Positions 17,836-27,330 of a DNA stretch of 64,000 bases are shown here, in pieces. Within the stretch, counting starts at the first letter, position 1. Every line of letters starts with the position of its first letter. The notes under the pieces are model-generated. The model worked only from the letters and a program-made list of their open reading frames with translations, did no database searches and was not told the DNA's origin. The stretch covers positions 434,001 through 498,000 of the forward strand of contig NZ_ATWN01000003.1 of the NCBI RefSeq assembly GCF_000421265.1, written 5' to 3'. The DNA is from Thalassospira lucentensis MCCC 1A00383 = DSM 14000. Its GTDB lineage: Bacteria; Pseudomonadota; Alphaproteobacteria; Rhodospirillales; Thalassospiraceae. The position numbers and the translations under genes are program-made.

Positions 17836-17859
17836 TTTGAGACCATATGTTGTCTCAAA
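17836..17859. promoter_or_regulatory. Inverted repeat upstream of malate synthase, candidate operator
   Basis: TTTGAGAC, 8 nt, GTCTCAAA: perfect 8-bp arms, 68 nt before the chosen glcB start. It lies in the 392-bp gap that follows the MFS gene, the rest of which shows no gene. The binding protein is unknown; glyoxylate-pathway regulators are candidates. Confidence 0.5.
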
Positions 17860-17926
17860 CGTTATCGCGGGGTTCAGGATTTTCATGCCGGTTCCCGTGA
17901 CGGTTCCAAGTCTGGTGAGAGTAAAC

Positions 17927-20119
17927 ATGACCCAACGCATCCAAAAAGGTGGCCTTCAGATCGCATCGGTTTTGCATGATCTGATTGCCAACGAAGTCAT
18001 TCCGGGAACGGGGATCAGTTCTGATCAGTTCTGGGCGTCGTTTGAAAAACTCGTCACTGAACTCGGGCCACGCAACAAAGCACTTTTGGCAAAGCGTGAT
18101 GAGCTGCAGGCCAAGATCGACGAATGGCATGTGTCACGTCAGGATCAGGCACGCGATCCGGTTGCCTATAAGAACTTTTTGATCGACATCGGCTATCTTC
18201 TGCCGGAAGGCGATGATTTTTACATCAGCACCACGAATGTTGACCCGGAAATCGCCCGTGTTGCCGGGCCGCAGCTTGTGGTGCCCGTGATGAATGCACG
18301 GTATGCGCTTAATGCGGCCAATGCCCGTTGGGGCAGCCTTTATGACGCTCTGTATGGCACGGATGTCATAGATGATGCCGATGGCAAAGAAAAGACCAAG
18401 GGCTTTAACCCAAAGCGTGGGGCAGCTGTGGTGGCCTATGCGGCGAACTTCCTTGATGAAGCCGCCCCACTTGCAACCGGCCATCATGCTGACGTTACAA
18501 AGTATGAAGTACGCGATGATGGATCGGGCTGGTGGACACTGGTGGTGACCCTGTCTGATGGCAGTGAAAGCGCGCTTGCTCAGCCATCCCAGTTCATTGG
18601 CTACAACGAAAAGAACGGCGCACTTTCGGAAATTCTGCTGCGCAAGCACAGCCTGCATATCGAAATCTGCATTGATCCGACCCACCCGATTGGCAAAGAA
18701 CATGCTGCGGGTGTCTCTGACGTAATCATGGAGTCGGCCGTCACGACCATTCAAGATTGCGAAGATTCAGTCGCCGCCGTTGATGCGGAAGACAAGACCC
18801 TTGCCTACCGTAACTGGCTTGGCCTGATGATGGGTACACTGGAGGAAAAGTTCGAAAAGGGTGGCAAGACGGTAACCCGTCGCCTCAACCCGGACCGGAC
18901 CTATAAGGGTGTTGACGGCCACGAAGTCGTTCTGCCGGGCCGTAGTTTGATGCTGGTGCGTAATGTAGGCCATCTAATGACGTCAGATGCGGTTCTTGAT
19001 GCCGACGGCAACGAAGTGCCCGAAGGCTTCCTTGATGCCATGATCACGGGGCTGATTGCCAAGCACGACGTTGAAGGCAAGAACGAATTGGCCAATTCAC
19101 GCCATGGCAGTGTCTATATCGTGAAACCGAAAATGCACGGCCCAGAGGAAGTCGCCTTGACCAGCGACCTGTTTGCCTTTGTCGAAAATGCGATTGATGT
19201 GCCCGAACACACGCTTAAGGTCGGCATCATGGATGAGGAACGCCGCACAACGGTAAACCTTAAGGAGTGCATCCGGGCTGCCAAAGACCGTGTTGTCTTC
19301 ATCAATACCGGTTTCCTTGATCGAACCGGTGATGAAATCCACACCAGCATGGAAGCTGGTCCGATGGTGCGTAAGGATGCGATGAAAGATCAATACTGGA
19401 TCGCGGCGTATGAAAACTGGAACGTGGATGTTGGTCTTCAGTGCGGCATGAAAGGCGTTGCGCAGATCGGTAAAGGCATGTGGGCCAAACCTGATCGTAT
19501 GGCCGAAATGATGGACGCCAAAATTGGCCATCCCAATGCCGGTGCAAAATGCGCATGGGTTCCTTCACCGACCGCTGCCACCCTGCACGCCATTCACTAT
19601 CATCAGGTTGATGTTCGTGCGGTGCAGGATGAAATTGGCAAACGTGAACGGGCCAATCTTGATGATATCTTGGCGATCCCGCGTCTTGGCGATATCAAAC
19701 CAATGCCAAGCGAAATTCAGGAAGAGCTTGATAACAACGCGCAAGGCATTCTGGGCTATGTCGTTCGTTGGATCGACAGTGGTGTTGGCTGCTCCAAAGT
19801 GCCTGACATCAATGATGTTGGCCTGATGGAAGACCGGGCCACCTTGCGTATTTCGAGCCAGCATATCGCCAACTGGATGCATCATGAGCTGTGCACCAAA
19901 GAACAGGTCATGGAAACCCTCAAACGTATGGCTGCGGTCGTTGACAAGCAGAACGCCGGGGATCCGACCTATCGCAACATGGCACCGAACTTTGATGACA
20001 GCGTTGCCTTTACTGCAGCATGTGATCTGGTATTCAAAGGCCGCGAACAGCCAAATGGCTACACCGAGCCGGTTCTTCATGCCCGTCGGCGCGAGGCCAA
20101 AGCGAAATACGGCGCGTAA
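17927..20119 (+). CDS. glcB: Malate synthase G
   Basis: 730 residues from the chosen start, matching the usual 720-730 for malate synthase G. It condenses glyoxylate and acetyl-CoA to malate in the cytoplasm. Recognisable blocks: [19 protein letters not shown], then [14 protein letters not shown] with the active-site Arg, [20 protein letters not shown], and near the C-terminus [20 protein letters not shown] with the catalytic Asp. The frame is open for another 30 codons upstream, but these include the inverted repeat at 17836 and do not look like protein; GGTGAGAG before the ATG at 17927 is the ribosome binding site. Monocistronic with a strong terminator. Confidence 0.96.
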   Translation: MTQRIQKGGLQIASVLHDLIANEVIPGTGISSDQFWASFEKLVTELGPRNKALLAKRDELQAKIDEWHVSRQDQARDPVAYKNFLIDIGYLLPEGDDFYISTTNVDPEIARVAGPQLVVPVMNARYALNAANARWGSLYDALYGTDVIDDADGKEKTKGFNPKRGAAVVAYAANFLDEAAPLATGHHADVTKYEVRDDGSGWWTLVVTLSDGSESALAQPSQFIGYNEKNGALSEILLRKHSLHIEICIDPTHPIGKEHAAGVSDVIMESAVTTIQDCEDSVAAVDAEDKTLAYRNWLGLMMGTLEEKFEKGGKTVTRRLNPDRTYKGVDGHEVVLPGRSLMLVRNVGHLMTSDAVLDADGNEVPEGFLDAMITGLIAKHDVEGKNELANSRHGSVYIVKPKMHGPEEVALTSDLFAFVENAIDVPEHTLKVGIMDEERRTTVNLKECIRAAKDRVVFINTGFLDRTGDEIHTSMEAGPMVRKDAMKDQYWIAAYENWNVDVGLQCGMKGVAQIGKGMWAKPDRMAEMMDAKIGHPNAGAKCAWVPSPTAATLHAIHYHQVDVRAVQDEIGKRERANLDDILAIPRLGDIKPMPSEIQEELDNNAQGILGYVVRWIDSGVGCSKVPDINDVGLMEDRATLRISSQHIANWMHHELCTKEQVMETLKRMAAVVDKQNAGDPTYRNMAPNFDDSVAFTAACDLVFKGREQPNGYTEPVLHARRREAKAKYGA

Positions 20120-20147
20120 ACACCGCCTTTACAATCGATCCCAAAAC

Positions 20148-20177
20148 AAAAGCCGCCCACATCGTTGGGCGGCTTTT
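20148..20177 (+). terminator. Rho-independent terminator of glcB
   Basis: AAAAGCCGCCCA and TGGGCGGCTTTT arms around a 6-nt loop, then T-run. A second hairpin (TGCTGCA at 20190, TGCAGCA at 20205, then TTTT) follows at once and may back it up. Confidence 0.85.
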
Positions 20178-20220
20178 TATTGCACAAAGTGCTGCAGCAT
20201 AAATTGCAGCATTTTAATCT

Positions 20221-20970
20221 CTATGCACTCAGTGTCATGATCTCATAGCCTTTGTCGGTGACGACAAGCGTGTGTTCATATTGCACCGTGGCGTCGCCAG
20301 TATCAGAAAACAGCGTCCAGCCATCATCACAATCCACCGCCCATTTCGCCCCAAGAGACAGGAACGGCTCGATGGTGATCACCTGCCCTTTTTTAAGGGT
20401 CCGGCGTTCTTTGGGATCATCCCATGTCGGAATGGTATGAGGATGTTCGTGTAGTGATTTACCAATACCGTGGCTCGCGAGATTACGGATCAGGGTATAG
20501 CCGCCCTTACGCGCGAAATTTTCGACCTTAAGCCCAATTTCGCGGATGGGTGCCTTGTCGCGGACAACCTTGATCCCGGCCCACATGGCTTTTTTGCCAT
20601 CGTCGCACAGTTTGATCAGTTCGGGTTTTGCCGCACCACAGACAAAGCTGGCTCCGGTATCGGAAAAATACCCATCAAGGGACGCGGAAACATCAATGTT
20701 AACCAGATCCCCATCCGCAAGAACCTGATCCCCGGGAATGCCATGGGCAACGGCTTCGTTGACACTGATGCAGGTCGCACCGGGGAACTTATATTCGCTT
20801 TCCGGGGCTGAAACGGCCCCTGCATCTTCAAGGACCTTTCGCCCGATAAGGTCAAGTTCCGCGGTGGTGATGCCGGGTACTGCCGCAGCCCCCATAACGT
20901 CCCGCGCGCGCGCACAAATGCGGCCAATACGACGCAGATGATCGAGTTCTTTATCCGATGAAATTGTCAT
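20221..20970 (-). CDS. map: Type I methionine aminopeptidase
   Basis: 249 residues from the chosen ATG. It removes the initiator Met from nascent proteins. Metal ligands are visible: two Asp in DGDLVNIDVSASLDGYFSDTGASF, the His in NLASHGIGKSLHEHP, and Glu in VITIEPFLS and VQYEHTLVVT. The open frame extends 54 nt further to 21024, but the residues before MTISSDKELDHLRRIGRI are not family-like. It is convergent with glcB across the terminators. Alphaproteobacteria often carry more than one map gene, so essentiality is not implied. Confidence 0.93.
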   Translation of the reverse strand: MTISSDKELDHLRRIGRICARARDVMGAAAVPGITTAELDLIGRKVLEDAGAVSAPESEYKFPGATCISVNEAVAHGIPGDQVLADGDLVNIDVSASLDGYFSDTGASFVCGAAKPELIKLCDDGKKAMWAGIKVVRDKAPIREIGLKVENFARKGGYTLIRNLASHGIGKSLHEHPHTIPTWDDPKERRTLKKGQVITIEPFLSLGAKWAVDCDDGWTLFSDTGDATVQYEHTLVVTDKGYEIMTLSA

Positions 20971-21291
20971 AAGTTGGTTATTACGATGCCGTGCTGCGAA
21001 GTCAAGAAAACCCGTTTTCGACAAGCCACATAAATGCAGATGTGGCTACTTCGCGATATCTTCAGCATTAGCCACGCGCTTGCATTTCGCCAGATATTTC
21101 ATGACCGGACGGCATATCCCGCAAGACAGAATAGTTCATTGTACCCTGCCCATTCCATAACCATTCGATACAACAATAACACTATACTTAAATTTGATAG
21201 TACATTTGAAAATCAGGATGTTGATGGCCACAATGCACGACGAAAACCAACCAAACACCACCATGTACAATCCGCAACCAAATAGGGCGCT

Positions 21292-21927
21292 ATGACCATT
21301 ACCCAAATTATCTATTGGCTTGAACTGGCGGGCGTTGCGGTGTTTGCGATCACAGGCGCACTTGAAGCATCCCGACGCCAGATGGATGTTGTCGGCTTTG
21401 TCCTAATCGCGACCTTTACCGGCATTGGCGGTGGGACAGTGCGTGATGTGATTACCGGGGAAACGCCGGTTTTCTGGATCAAGGATCCGGCCTGGATCAT
21501 TACCTGTATTGCCGCGGCGATCTTTACCTATTTTACGGCCCATCTTGTCGAGCGGCGCTATGTCGCGCTAATCTGGCTTGATGCACTGGGGCTTGCACTT
21601 TTTGGCGTCACCGGGGCGGCCATTGGATTGAACCTTGGTGTTTCGCCACTTGTTGCCATCATCCTTGGCATGATCACCGCAACATTTGGCGGCATGGTCC
21701 GCGACGTGGTTTGTAATGAAATCCCGCTTATCCTGCGCCCAGAAATTTACATCAGCTGTGCTTTTATGGGCGCCAGTATTTATGTGGTTGGCACAGATAT
21801 TCTTGAACTTCCCCGTGGCCCGATTGCTTTCATCGCATTTTTTGCCGCCTTTATCCTGCGCGCTGCCGCAATCAAGTTCAAGCTGGGGTTCCCGGTCTAT
21901 AAAGCACGTCCCGGGCGGGAGTATTGA
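21292..21927 (+). CDS. UPF0126/TRIC family cation channel protein
   Basis: 211 residues with about 7 membrane segments in two repeated halves, the layout of bacterial TRIC channels (YadS/YicG family). Each half has the glycine-rich block: ATFTGIGGGTVRDVITGETPVFW at about 40-62 and ITATFGGMVRDVVCNEIPLIL at about 125-145. These GGG/GGM-RD motifs line the pore in solved TRIC structures. It probably forms a trimeric cation (K+) channel in the inner membrane. AGGG precedes the ATG. Monocistronic as far as can be seen. Confidence 0.92.
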   Translation: MTITQIIYWLELAGVAVFAITGALEASRRQMDVVGFVLIATFTGIGGGTVRDVITGETPVFWIKDPAWIITCIAAAIFTYFTAHLVERRYVALIWLDALGLALFGVTGAAIGLNLGVSPLVAIILGMITATFGGMVRDVVCNEIPLILRPEIYISCAFMGASIYVVGTDILELPRGPIAFIAFFAAFILRAAAIKFKLGFPVYKARPGREY

Positions 21928-22030
21928 TCAGCGTCATTTTGGTTTTTACGAAATATGCGCTTTGTAAACCCAAACGAAAGACGTTGGAAAATAAGCTTGT
22001 CTTCGACAGACATTCAAAATAGGCAAAAAA

Positions 22031-24238
22031 ATGTCCAATCCGGTTCAGGGTATATTGCAAACAGCAGACGATTTTTTTGCGAAAGGCGACTTTCGTGAGG
22101 CTTCACGGAAATATCTTGAGGTGTTACGCATACAATCCGATCACCCAGCTGCCCTGCATCACCTTGGACTATGTTGCCACCGGACGGGTTCGCACGAACA
22201 GGCAAGAAATCTGATATTCCAATCCGTTTCTATTCAGCAAAACAATGCAGTAGCCCACGACCATCTCGGCGTTGTTTTGGTTGCCTTAAACGATTTTATA
22301 CACGCAGAGGCCTGCTTCAAAAACGCTATTGCTATTCAACCAAGCTATGTTGATGCCTATCATAATCTGGGCACGCTTTTGATAAAGCAGAAACATTATT
22401 CGCGCGCGCTTGCGATGCTCGAAAATGCCCCAAGCACACCCAAAGGCGCGTTCAGTAGACACAAACTTCTCGGCCAAACGCACTTGCTTCTTGGGAACAC
22501 AGATCAGGCGTTAACCCATCTAGAACAGGCACTGATGCAGAGATCATCAGATCCTGACGTATTGTCTGATATCGCAACCGCACTTGAAAAACAAAACCAG
22601 TACAATGAGGCCTTAAAGTTTCACAGCCTCGCCATTGGCCGCCGACCCGGCGAAAACCGTCACTGGCAACTATTTTGTGACTGTCTGAAAATATTGACCG
22701 CGTCGGCACCATCCTCTGCGGGCGTCGAAATTAGGTTACAATATCTGATTCGCTCCGAAACTTTGCCGATGCAGGACCTTGTGCAAACCGTGATTGTCGC
22801 AGCAGAACACGATACTCAAATCGCCGAAGTACTCAACCGCTGGGCCAAGCCGGATGCGGTTGGTATTTCAGATCCTTGGTCAGACATGATTACGTTGGCA
22901 AAATGCACATCCCTGATGATGCTGATGTCTGCAACCCCGATCGACAACATTGCTCTTGAGAGAATTCTGACACGCTGCCGCAGGGAAATGCTTACATCGG
23001 ATACGTCACGTGATGATGAAATATTACCCCTTGCGATCAGCCTTGCCCTGCAGTGCTTTAATAACGAGTACGCTTATGTCGTTTCCGAAGCAGAAAAACA
23101 GGCCATAAGCCAACTTGAAAATAAACTGGCAAAAATTGTCGCGGATGGCGCCACCCCTAACCCGGTGGAATTGACGATACTAGCTGCCTACGCACCACTA
23201 TCTCATTATGCGTGGGCAAATATATTGACAGCACAAAATTGGCCCAGTTCGCTCCTGCCGGTTATAGAAAGGCAGATAAAAGAGCCGCTGGAAGAAAACG
23301 AGATTCGACCGACTATCGGCCAACTGACAAAAATCTCAGATGGCGTGTCTTCTTCTGTACGCGACATGTATGAGCAGAACCCATACCCAAGGTGGATAAA
23401 CGCAGCAGTTCGCAGATACGATCTGTCAATCGCCGACGTCCTGACATCCCCCCCTATTTTACTTGAACTTGGCGATTATGTTGCGCCAGACGCGCCAGAA
23501 ATACTGGTTGCCGGCTGTGGGACCGGGCAACATTCTATCCAACCTGCCACACGCTACAAAGCATCGACAGTAACCGCAGTTGACCTTAGTCTTGCCAGCC
23601 TAGCTTATGCGAAACGGCAATCTGCAAAACTCAACATAGACAACATTTCCTTTTTCCAAGCCGATATTCTACAACTTGATGAAATAGAGAAGCAGTTTGA
23701 TGTTGTTGAATGTGTCGGCGTTTTACACCATCTCGAAAGCCCGCTTTTGGGATGGGAAATTCTTGTACGACGCGTCAAACCCGGCGGCCTCATGAAGATT
23801 GGTCTGTATAGCGAGGCAGCCCGACAGGACGTTCTGGCAGGGCGCAAAATTGTTGCCGAACAAAATTTCGAACCAACCGCGGACGGCATTCGTACGTGCC
23901 GACAATATATTATCAACGCAGCCGCAAAAGGTGATCTGGTCTTAGCCCAACTATGCCGCAGATCAGACTTTCATAGTTTGAGTGCTTGTCGCGACCTGAT
24001 CTTTCATATTCAGGAACACCGCTTCACCTTGCCGGAAATCAAAGAATATTTGAAAACCCTTAATCTGGAATTTCTCGATTTCGAAATGAATTTCGCGGGT
24101 CAACTCGGTAATTTCCGGAAAGAACTAAACGGATTTTCTGCTGAAAAACGTCTTGATAAATGGCACGCGTATGAACTTGATAACCCCGACACATTCAGAG
24201 CAATGTATCAGTTCTGGTGTCGAAAGCCTGCCCATTAA
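22031..24238 (+). CDS. TPR-repeat protein with C-terminal SAM methyltransferase domain
   Basis: 735 residues. Residues about 5-200 are tandem TPR units (for example HPAALHHLGLCCHRTGSHEQA and NAVAHDHLGVVLVALNDF); 220-440 is a helical region I do not recognise; 445-735 is a class I methyltransferase with motif I EILVAGCGTGQHS at about 488-500, AVDLSLASLAYAKRQSA, and FDVVECVGVLHHL. The acceptor is unknown; TPR-methyltransferase fusions are often linked to protein or surface-glycan modification. Codon use is richer in A/T-ending and rare codons (ATA, AGA, TTA) than neighbours, so transfer is possible. It sits alone between a channel gene and phnF, ending only 12 nt from the convergent phnF stop. 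Confidence 0.85.
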   Translation: MSNPVQGILQTADDFFAKGDFREASRKYLEVLRIQSDHPAALHHLGLCCHRTGSHEQARNLIFQSVSIQQNNAVAHDHLGVVLVALNDFIHAEACFKNAIAIQPSYVDAYHNLGTLLIKQKHYSRALAMLENAPSTPKGAFSRHKLLGQTHLLLGNTDQALTHLEQALMQRSSDPDVLSDIATALEKQNQYNEALKFHSLAIGRRPGENRHWQLFCDCLKILTASAPSSAGVEIRLQYLIRSETLPMQDLVQTVIVAAEHDTQIAEVLNRWAKPDAVGISDPWSDMITLAKCTSLMMLMSATPIDNIALERILTRCRREMLTSDTSRDDEILPLAISLALQCFNNEYAYVVSEAEKQAISQLENKLAKIVADGATPNPVELTILAAYAPLSHYAWANILTAQNWPSSLLPVIERQIKEPLEENEIRPTIGQLTKISDGVSSSVRDMYEQNPYPRWINAAVRRYDLSIADVLTSPPILLELGDYVAPDAPEILVAGCGTGQHSIQPATRYKASTVTAVDLSLASLAYAKRQSAKLNIDNISFFQADILQLDEIEKQFDVVECVGVLHHLESPLLGWEILVRRVKPGGLMKIGLYSEAARQDVLAGRKIVAEQNFEPTADGIRTCRQYIINAAAKGDLVLAQLCRRSDFHSLSACRDLIFHIQEHRFTLPEIKEYLKTLNLEFLDFEMNFAGQLGNFRKELNGFSAEKRLDKWHAYELDNPDTFRAMYQFWCRKPAH

Positions 24239-24249
24239 ACGTATCTGCA

Positions 24250-24963
24250 CTATTCGACAATCAGCTGCACCCGGTCACTGGAAAAAGCGGTAACGCCGAA
24301 CTCGATTGGCACACCGGCCGAATCGACATCGATGCTTTCGGTCGAGATTACCGGGCGGTTTTTGGCCTGTTTAAGCAGGCTTGCGACACGTGACGAGGGC
24401 AGTGCTGCTGAAATGCGGGTGGTTTTGCGGGTATAATCGTCAATCCCGAACCGTTTGAACGCTTCGGTCAGCGATTTTGTTTCGATGAAAATCTCGACAA
24501 TGCCGTCAAATCGCGCGGCTGGCAGGTAACTTGTCGCCACCGCCAGCGGCACACCGTCGGCTTCGGACACTGAAAACAGTTCAATCACCCGTGTGCCCAG
24601 CTTTACGTCCAGACATTGCGCGACCGTTGCAGTTGCCTTAAGCACCTCGGACGATACCAAGCGTTTGTCCGGCAAGCGATGACGCCCGGATACAATCTGG
24701 GAAAACCGGGTTTTAGCGCCCAGAGGGTAATCAAGGATCTGTTCCTGAACAAAGGCCCCGCGTCCCTGTTCCACCCGGACGACATTGGTATCGACGAGGG
24801 CCGCGATCGCACGGCGTACGGTATGGCGATTCACGCCGAAACGGCGCACCAGTTCCATTTCGGTCGGCATTTTATCCCCCGGGGAAAACACCCCGTCCGC
24901 AATATCTGTCAGAAGCTGTTTTTCGATTTGCTTCCAGATAGATAGCCCCGGCTCCCAATCCAT
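24250..24963 (-). CDS. phnF: PhnF, GntR/HutC-family regulator of phosphonate genes
   Basis: 237 residues. An N-terminal GntR winged helix-turn-helix (PGDKMPTEMELVRRFGVNRHTVRRAI at about 27-52, wing VRVEQGRGAFV) is followed by a UTRA ligand-binding domain ending in VEFGV-type strands (PIEFGVTAFSSDRVQLIVE). It probably represses the C-P lyase operon until a phosphonate or breakdown product binds. The gene is divergent from phnG, and the 132-bp gap contains a Pho-box-like element and a palindromic TGTATAGAC site that PhnF itself is likely to bind. Confidence 0.93.
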   Translation of the reverse strand: MDWEPGLSIWKQIEKQLLTDIADGVFSPGDKMPTEMELVRRFGVNRHTVRRAIAALVDTNVVRVEQGRGAFVQEQILDYPLGAKTRFSQIVSGRHRLPDKRLVSSEVLKATATVAQCLDVKLGTRVIELFSVSEADGVPLAVATSYLPAARFDGIVEIFIETKSLTEAFKRFGIDDYTRKTTRISAALPSSRVASLLKQAKNRPVISTESIDVDSAGVPIEFGVTAFSSDRVQLIVE

Positions 24964-24972
24964 AACTTTTCC

Positions 24973-24990
24973 CGTTCACAAAACTTTCAC
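24973..24990 (+). promoter_or_regulatory. Candidate Pho box upstream of phnG
   Basis: CGTTCAC-AAAA-CTTTCAC: two 7-bp direct repeats 4 nt apart, matching the PhoB half-site CTGTCAC at 5/7 and 6/7. It lies 106 nt before phnG and would link the operon to phosphate starvation. Confidence 0.55.
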
Positions 24991-25036
24991 CGCAAGACCT
25001 TTGCCAAGGTCGATAGATCGGCTTATAACGTAAACA

Positions 25037-25054
25037 TGTATAGACGTCTAGACA
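25037..25054. promoter_or_regulatory. Candidate PhnF operator upstream of phnG
   Basis: TGTATAGAC directly followed by GTCTAGACA, an inverted repeat with one mismatch, 42-59 nt before the phnG ATG. TATAGAC resembles the known mycobacterial PhnF half-site. The nonamer TGTATAGAC recurs upstream of phnC. Confidence 0.65.
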
Positions 25055-25095
25055 AATTTTGAATTTGTCGACATCCATGAAAAAGGATCAGACAT

Positions 25096-25584
25096 ATGAT
25101 GGCCCAAGCCGCCCCGACCGCAGCACCAGACACCGCGAAGACGGACGACAGCGCGATAGCTGCGCGTCAACGCTGGATGGCAGTTCTTGCCCGCACTGAC
25201 CGTAAGACCCTTGAAACCGAATGGTCCGACAAATACGGCGCGACCACGTGGAGCCATCTACGCGAGCCACAAGTCGGCATGGTGATGGTGCGCGGTCGCG
25301 CAGGCGGAGGAGGACAACGGTTCAACCTTGGCGAAATGACGGTTACACGCTGCGCTGTAACCCTTTCAGACGGAACGGTTGGTCACTCATACGTCAAGGG
25401 ACGTGATCGGGTTCAGGCACAATATGCCGCCCTGTTTGATGCCGTTATGTTGCGCGATCAGACCGCCAGCGCCTTTATCGACGTCCTTGCCGAACAACAA
25501 GCCGCTGCCAAACGCGACCATGCCCATAAGGTTGCCGCAACCAAAGTCGATTTCTTTACCCTTGTCCGCGGAGAAGACGAATGA
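25096..25584 (+). CDS. phnG: C-P lyase subunit PhnG
   Basis: 162 residues. Family blocks: RQRWMAVLARTDRKTLE near the N-terminus, the strand GMVMVRGRAGGGGQRFNLGEMTVTRCAV and GYAYVKGRD-like GHSYVKGRDR. With PhnH, PhnI and PhnJ it forms the core complex that transfers a phosphonate to the ribosyl group of ATP and cleaves the C-P bond. AAGGATC lies 8 nt before the first of two adjacent ATG codons. First gene of the phnGHIJKLMN operon; its stop overlaps phnH by ATGA. Confidence 0.95.
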   Translation: MMAQAAPTAAPDTAKTDDSAIAARQRWMAVLARTDRKTLETEWSDKYGATTWSHLREPQVGMVMVRGRAGGGGQRFNLGEMTVTRCAVTLSDGTVGHSYVKGRDRVQAQYAALFDAVMLRDQTASAFIDVLAEQQAAAKRDHAHKVAATKVDFFTLVRGEDE

Positions 25585-26189
25585 CCCTGCAATCCCAGAC
25601 AAGTAACTTGCTGTCCGGTTTTGATCATGCCGCATTTGATTCGAACGCTGTTTTCCGTGTGTTACTTGACGCCATGTCGCGTCCCGGCCGCATTTACAAC
25701 CTGCCGATTAACATCACTGCACCAGATGGCCTAAACACATCCTCCACCGCGGCACTTCTTGCAATGGCGGATATGGACACCACGGTTTGGTTGTCTCCCG
25801 CTTGTGCGACCAACGCGGCCACCACGCATTTGAAATTCCATTGCGGCAGCCCGATCACAACAGACGCCTCGCAGGCCGATTTCGCCGTTGCGCAAAGCGA
25901 TGAAGACCTGTCCTTTATCGCACAGCTTCCGGTTGGCACTGCCGAATACCCTGATCAGTCGGCAACATTGATCCTGATGGTCGACGACATCACCGACAAC
26001 CGGGAAATGCATCTTCGGGGCCCAGGGATCAAGGATACCCATAGTTTGGATATCAAAGGTCTTCCGGCAGCGTTTCATGCGTGGCGAGCCGAGAACCATC
26101 ATCTTTTCCCATGCGGTGTCGATGTCATTTTCGCGTCCGACACCAAAATCGCCGCCCTTTCACGCACCACCCGGATTGAGGTCAAGTAA
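25581..26189 (+). CDS. phnH: C-P lyase subunit PhnH
   Basis: 202 residues, typical for PhnH. The hallmark FRVLLDAMSRPGRIYNLP is at about 24-41, then TAALLAMADMDTTVWL and the C-terminal PCGVDVIFASDTKIAALSRTTRIE. It is a core C-P lyase subunit with a PLP-transferase-like fold but no known catalysis of its own, and binds PhnG/PhnI. The start overlaps phnG (ATGA), and phnI follows 2 nt after its stop. Confidence 0.95.
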   Translation: MTLQSQTSNLLSGFDHAAFDSNAVFRVLLDAMSRPGRIYNLPINITAPDGLNTSSTAALLAMADMDTTVWLSPACATNAATTHLKFHCGSPITTDASQADFAVAQSDEDLSFIAQLPVGTAEYPDQSATLILMVDDITDNREMHLRGPGIKDTHSLDIKGLPAAFHAWRAENHHLFPCGVDVIFASDTKIAALSRTTRIEVK

Positions 26190-26191
26190 CC

Positions 26192-27325
26192 ATGTATGTT
26201 GCTGTAAAAGGTGGCGAACGCGCCATCAACAATGCCCACCGGCTTCTGGCAGAACAGCGCCGTGGCAACAAAGACGTCAGAGAAATCGAAACCGACCAGA
26301 TCGAACAGCAATTGTCGCTGTCGGTCACCCGGGTTATGGCCGAAGGGTCGCTCTACGACCGCGATCTGGCCGCCCTTGCGATCAAACAGGCGCGCGGTGA
26401 TTTGATCGAAGCCATTTTCCTAATGCGTGCTTATCGCACGACCTTGCCGCGCTTTGCCTTTTCCAAACCGATCAAAACAGCGGAAATGGACGTATCACGC
26501 CGTATTTCTGCAACGTTTAAAGACCTTCCGGGAGGGCAAATTCTTGGCCCGACGTTTGACTATACGCACCGACTTTTGGACTTCACCCTGATGGCCAATG
26601 GCGAAGATCCCGCCGAAGCGCCAAGTGGTGAAAACCCGGTTGATGACCATATGCCGCGTGTTTTGGATGATATCCTGAACTACGAGGGACTTATTCAAGA
26701 TGAACCAACACCGGTTGATGAAAATGCCCCGGTTGCTGATTTAACCCGCGAACCGATCAAATTCCCGGCCGGGCGTGACTTGCGTTTACAAAACCTGTCA
26801 CGCGGGGATGAAGGCTTTGTTCTGGCCCTTGGGTATTCCACACAGCGTGGATATGCCAACAGTCACGCCTTTGTCGGTGAAATTCGCTATGGCACGGTAT
26901 CGGTCGAAATCGAACCCGAAGAACTGGGTTTTGCCATTGATATTGGCGACATTGAGCTGACCGAATGCGAAACCGTCAATAAGTTCAAGGGATCGAAAAC
27001 CAAACTGCCACAGTTTACCCGCGGATATGGCCTTGTGTTTGGTCAGAACGAACGCAAATCGATTTCGATGGCATTGGTCGACCGTGCCATGCGCGCCAAT
27101 GAAATGGGCGAACAAATCATGGGCCCGGCGCAAGACAGCGAGTTCGTTATGGAACACAGCGACAATGTCCAATCCACCGGCTTTGTCGAACATATCAAAC
27201 TGCCTCATTACGTCGATTTCCAGGGTGAACTGGAACTGGTGCGCCGCATGCGGACCGAGGTCGAAGCCCGACTTGCCAAGGCCGACGCACAAGAAATCAA
27301 AACCCAATCCGAAGCCGCGGAGTAA
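26192..27325 (+). CDS. phnI: C-P lyase subunit PhnI
   Basis: 377 residues, full length. Opens with MYVAVKGGERAINNAHRLL, the family signature; RVMAEGSLYDRDLAALAIKQARGD and RAYRTTLPRF follow, with CETVNKFKGSKTKLPQFTRGYGL in the C-terminal half. PhnI is the nucleosidase-like catalytic subunit that, with PhnG, H and L, replaces adenine of ATP by the phosphonate. Its C-terminal 15-20 residues are charged and probably disordered. Co-transcribed with phnH and phnJ (5-nt gap). Confidence 0.96.
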   Translation: MYVAVKGGERAINNAHRLLAEQRRGNKDVREIETDQIEQQLSLSVTRVMAEGSLYDRDLAALAIKQARGDLIEAIFLMRAYRTTLPRFAFSKPIKTAEMDVSRRISATFKDLPGGQILGPTFDYTHRLLDFTLMANGEDPAEAPSGENPVDDHMPRVLDDILNYEGLIQDEPTPVDENAPVADLTREPIKFPAGRDLRLQNLSRGDEGFVLALGYSTQRGYANSHAFVGEIRYGTVSVEIEPEELGFAIDIGDIELTECETVNKFKGSKTKLPQFTRGYGLVFGQNERKSISMALVDRAMRANEMGEQIMGPAQDSEFVMEHSDNVQSTGFVEHIKLPHYVDFQGELELVRRMRTEVEARLAKADAQEIKTQSEAAE

Positions 27326-27330
27326 TCGCC

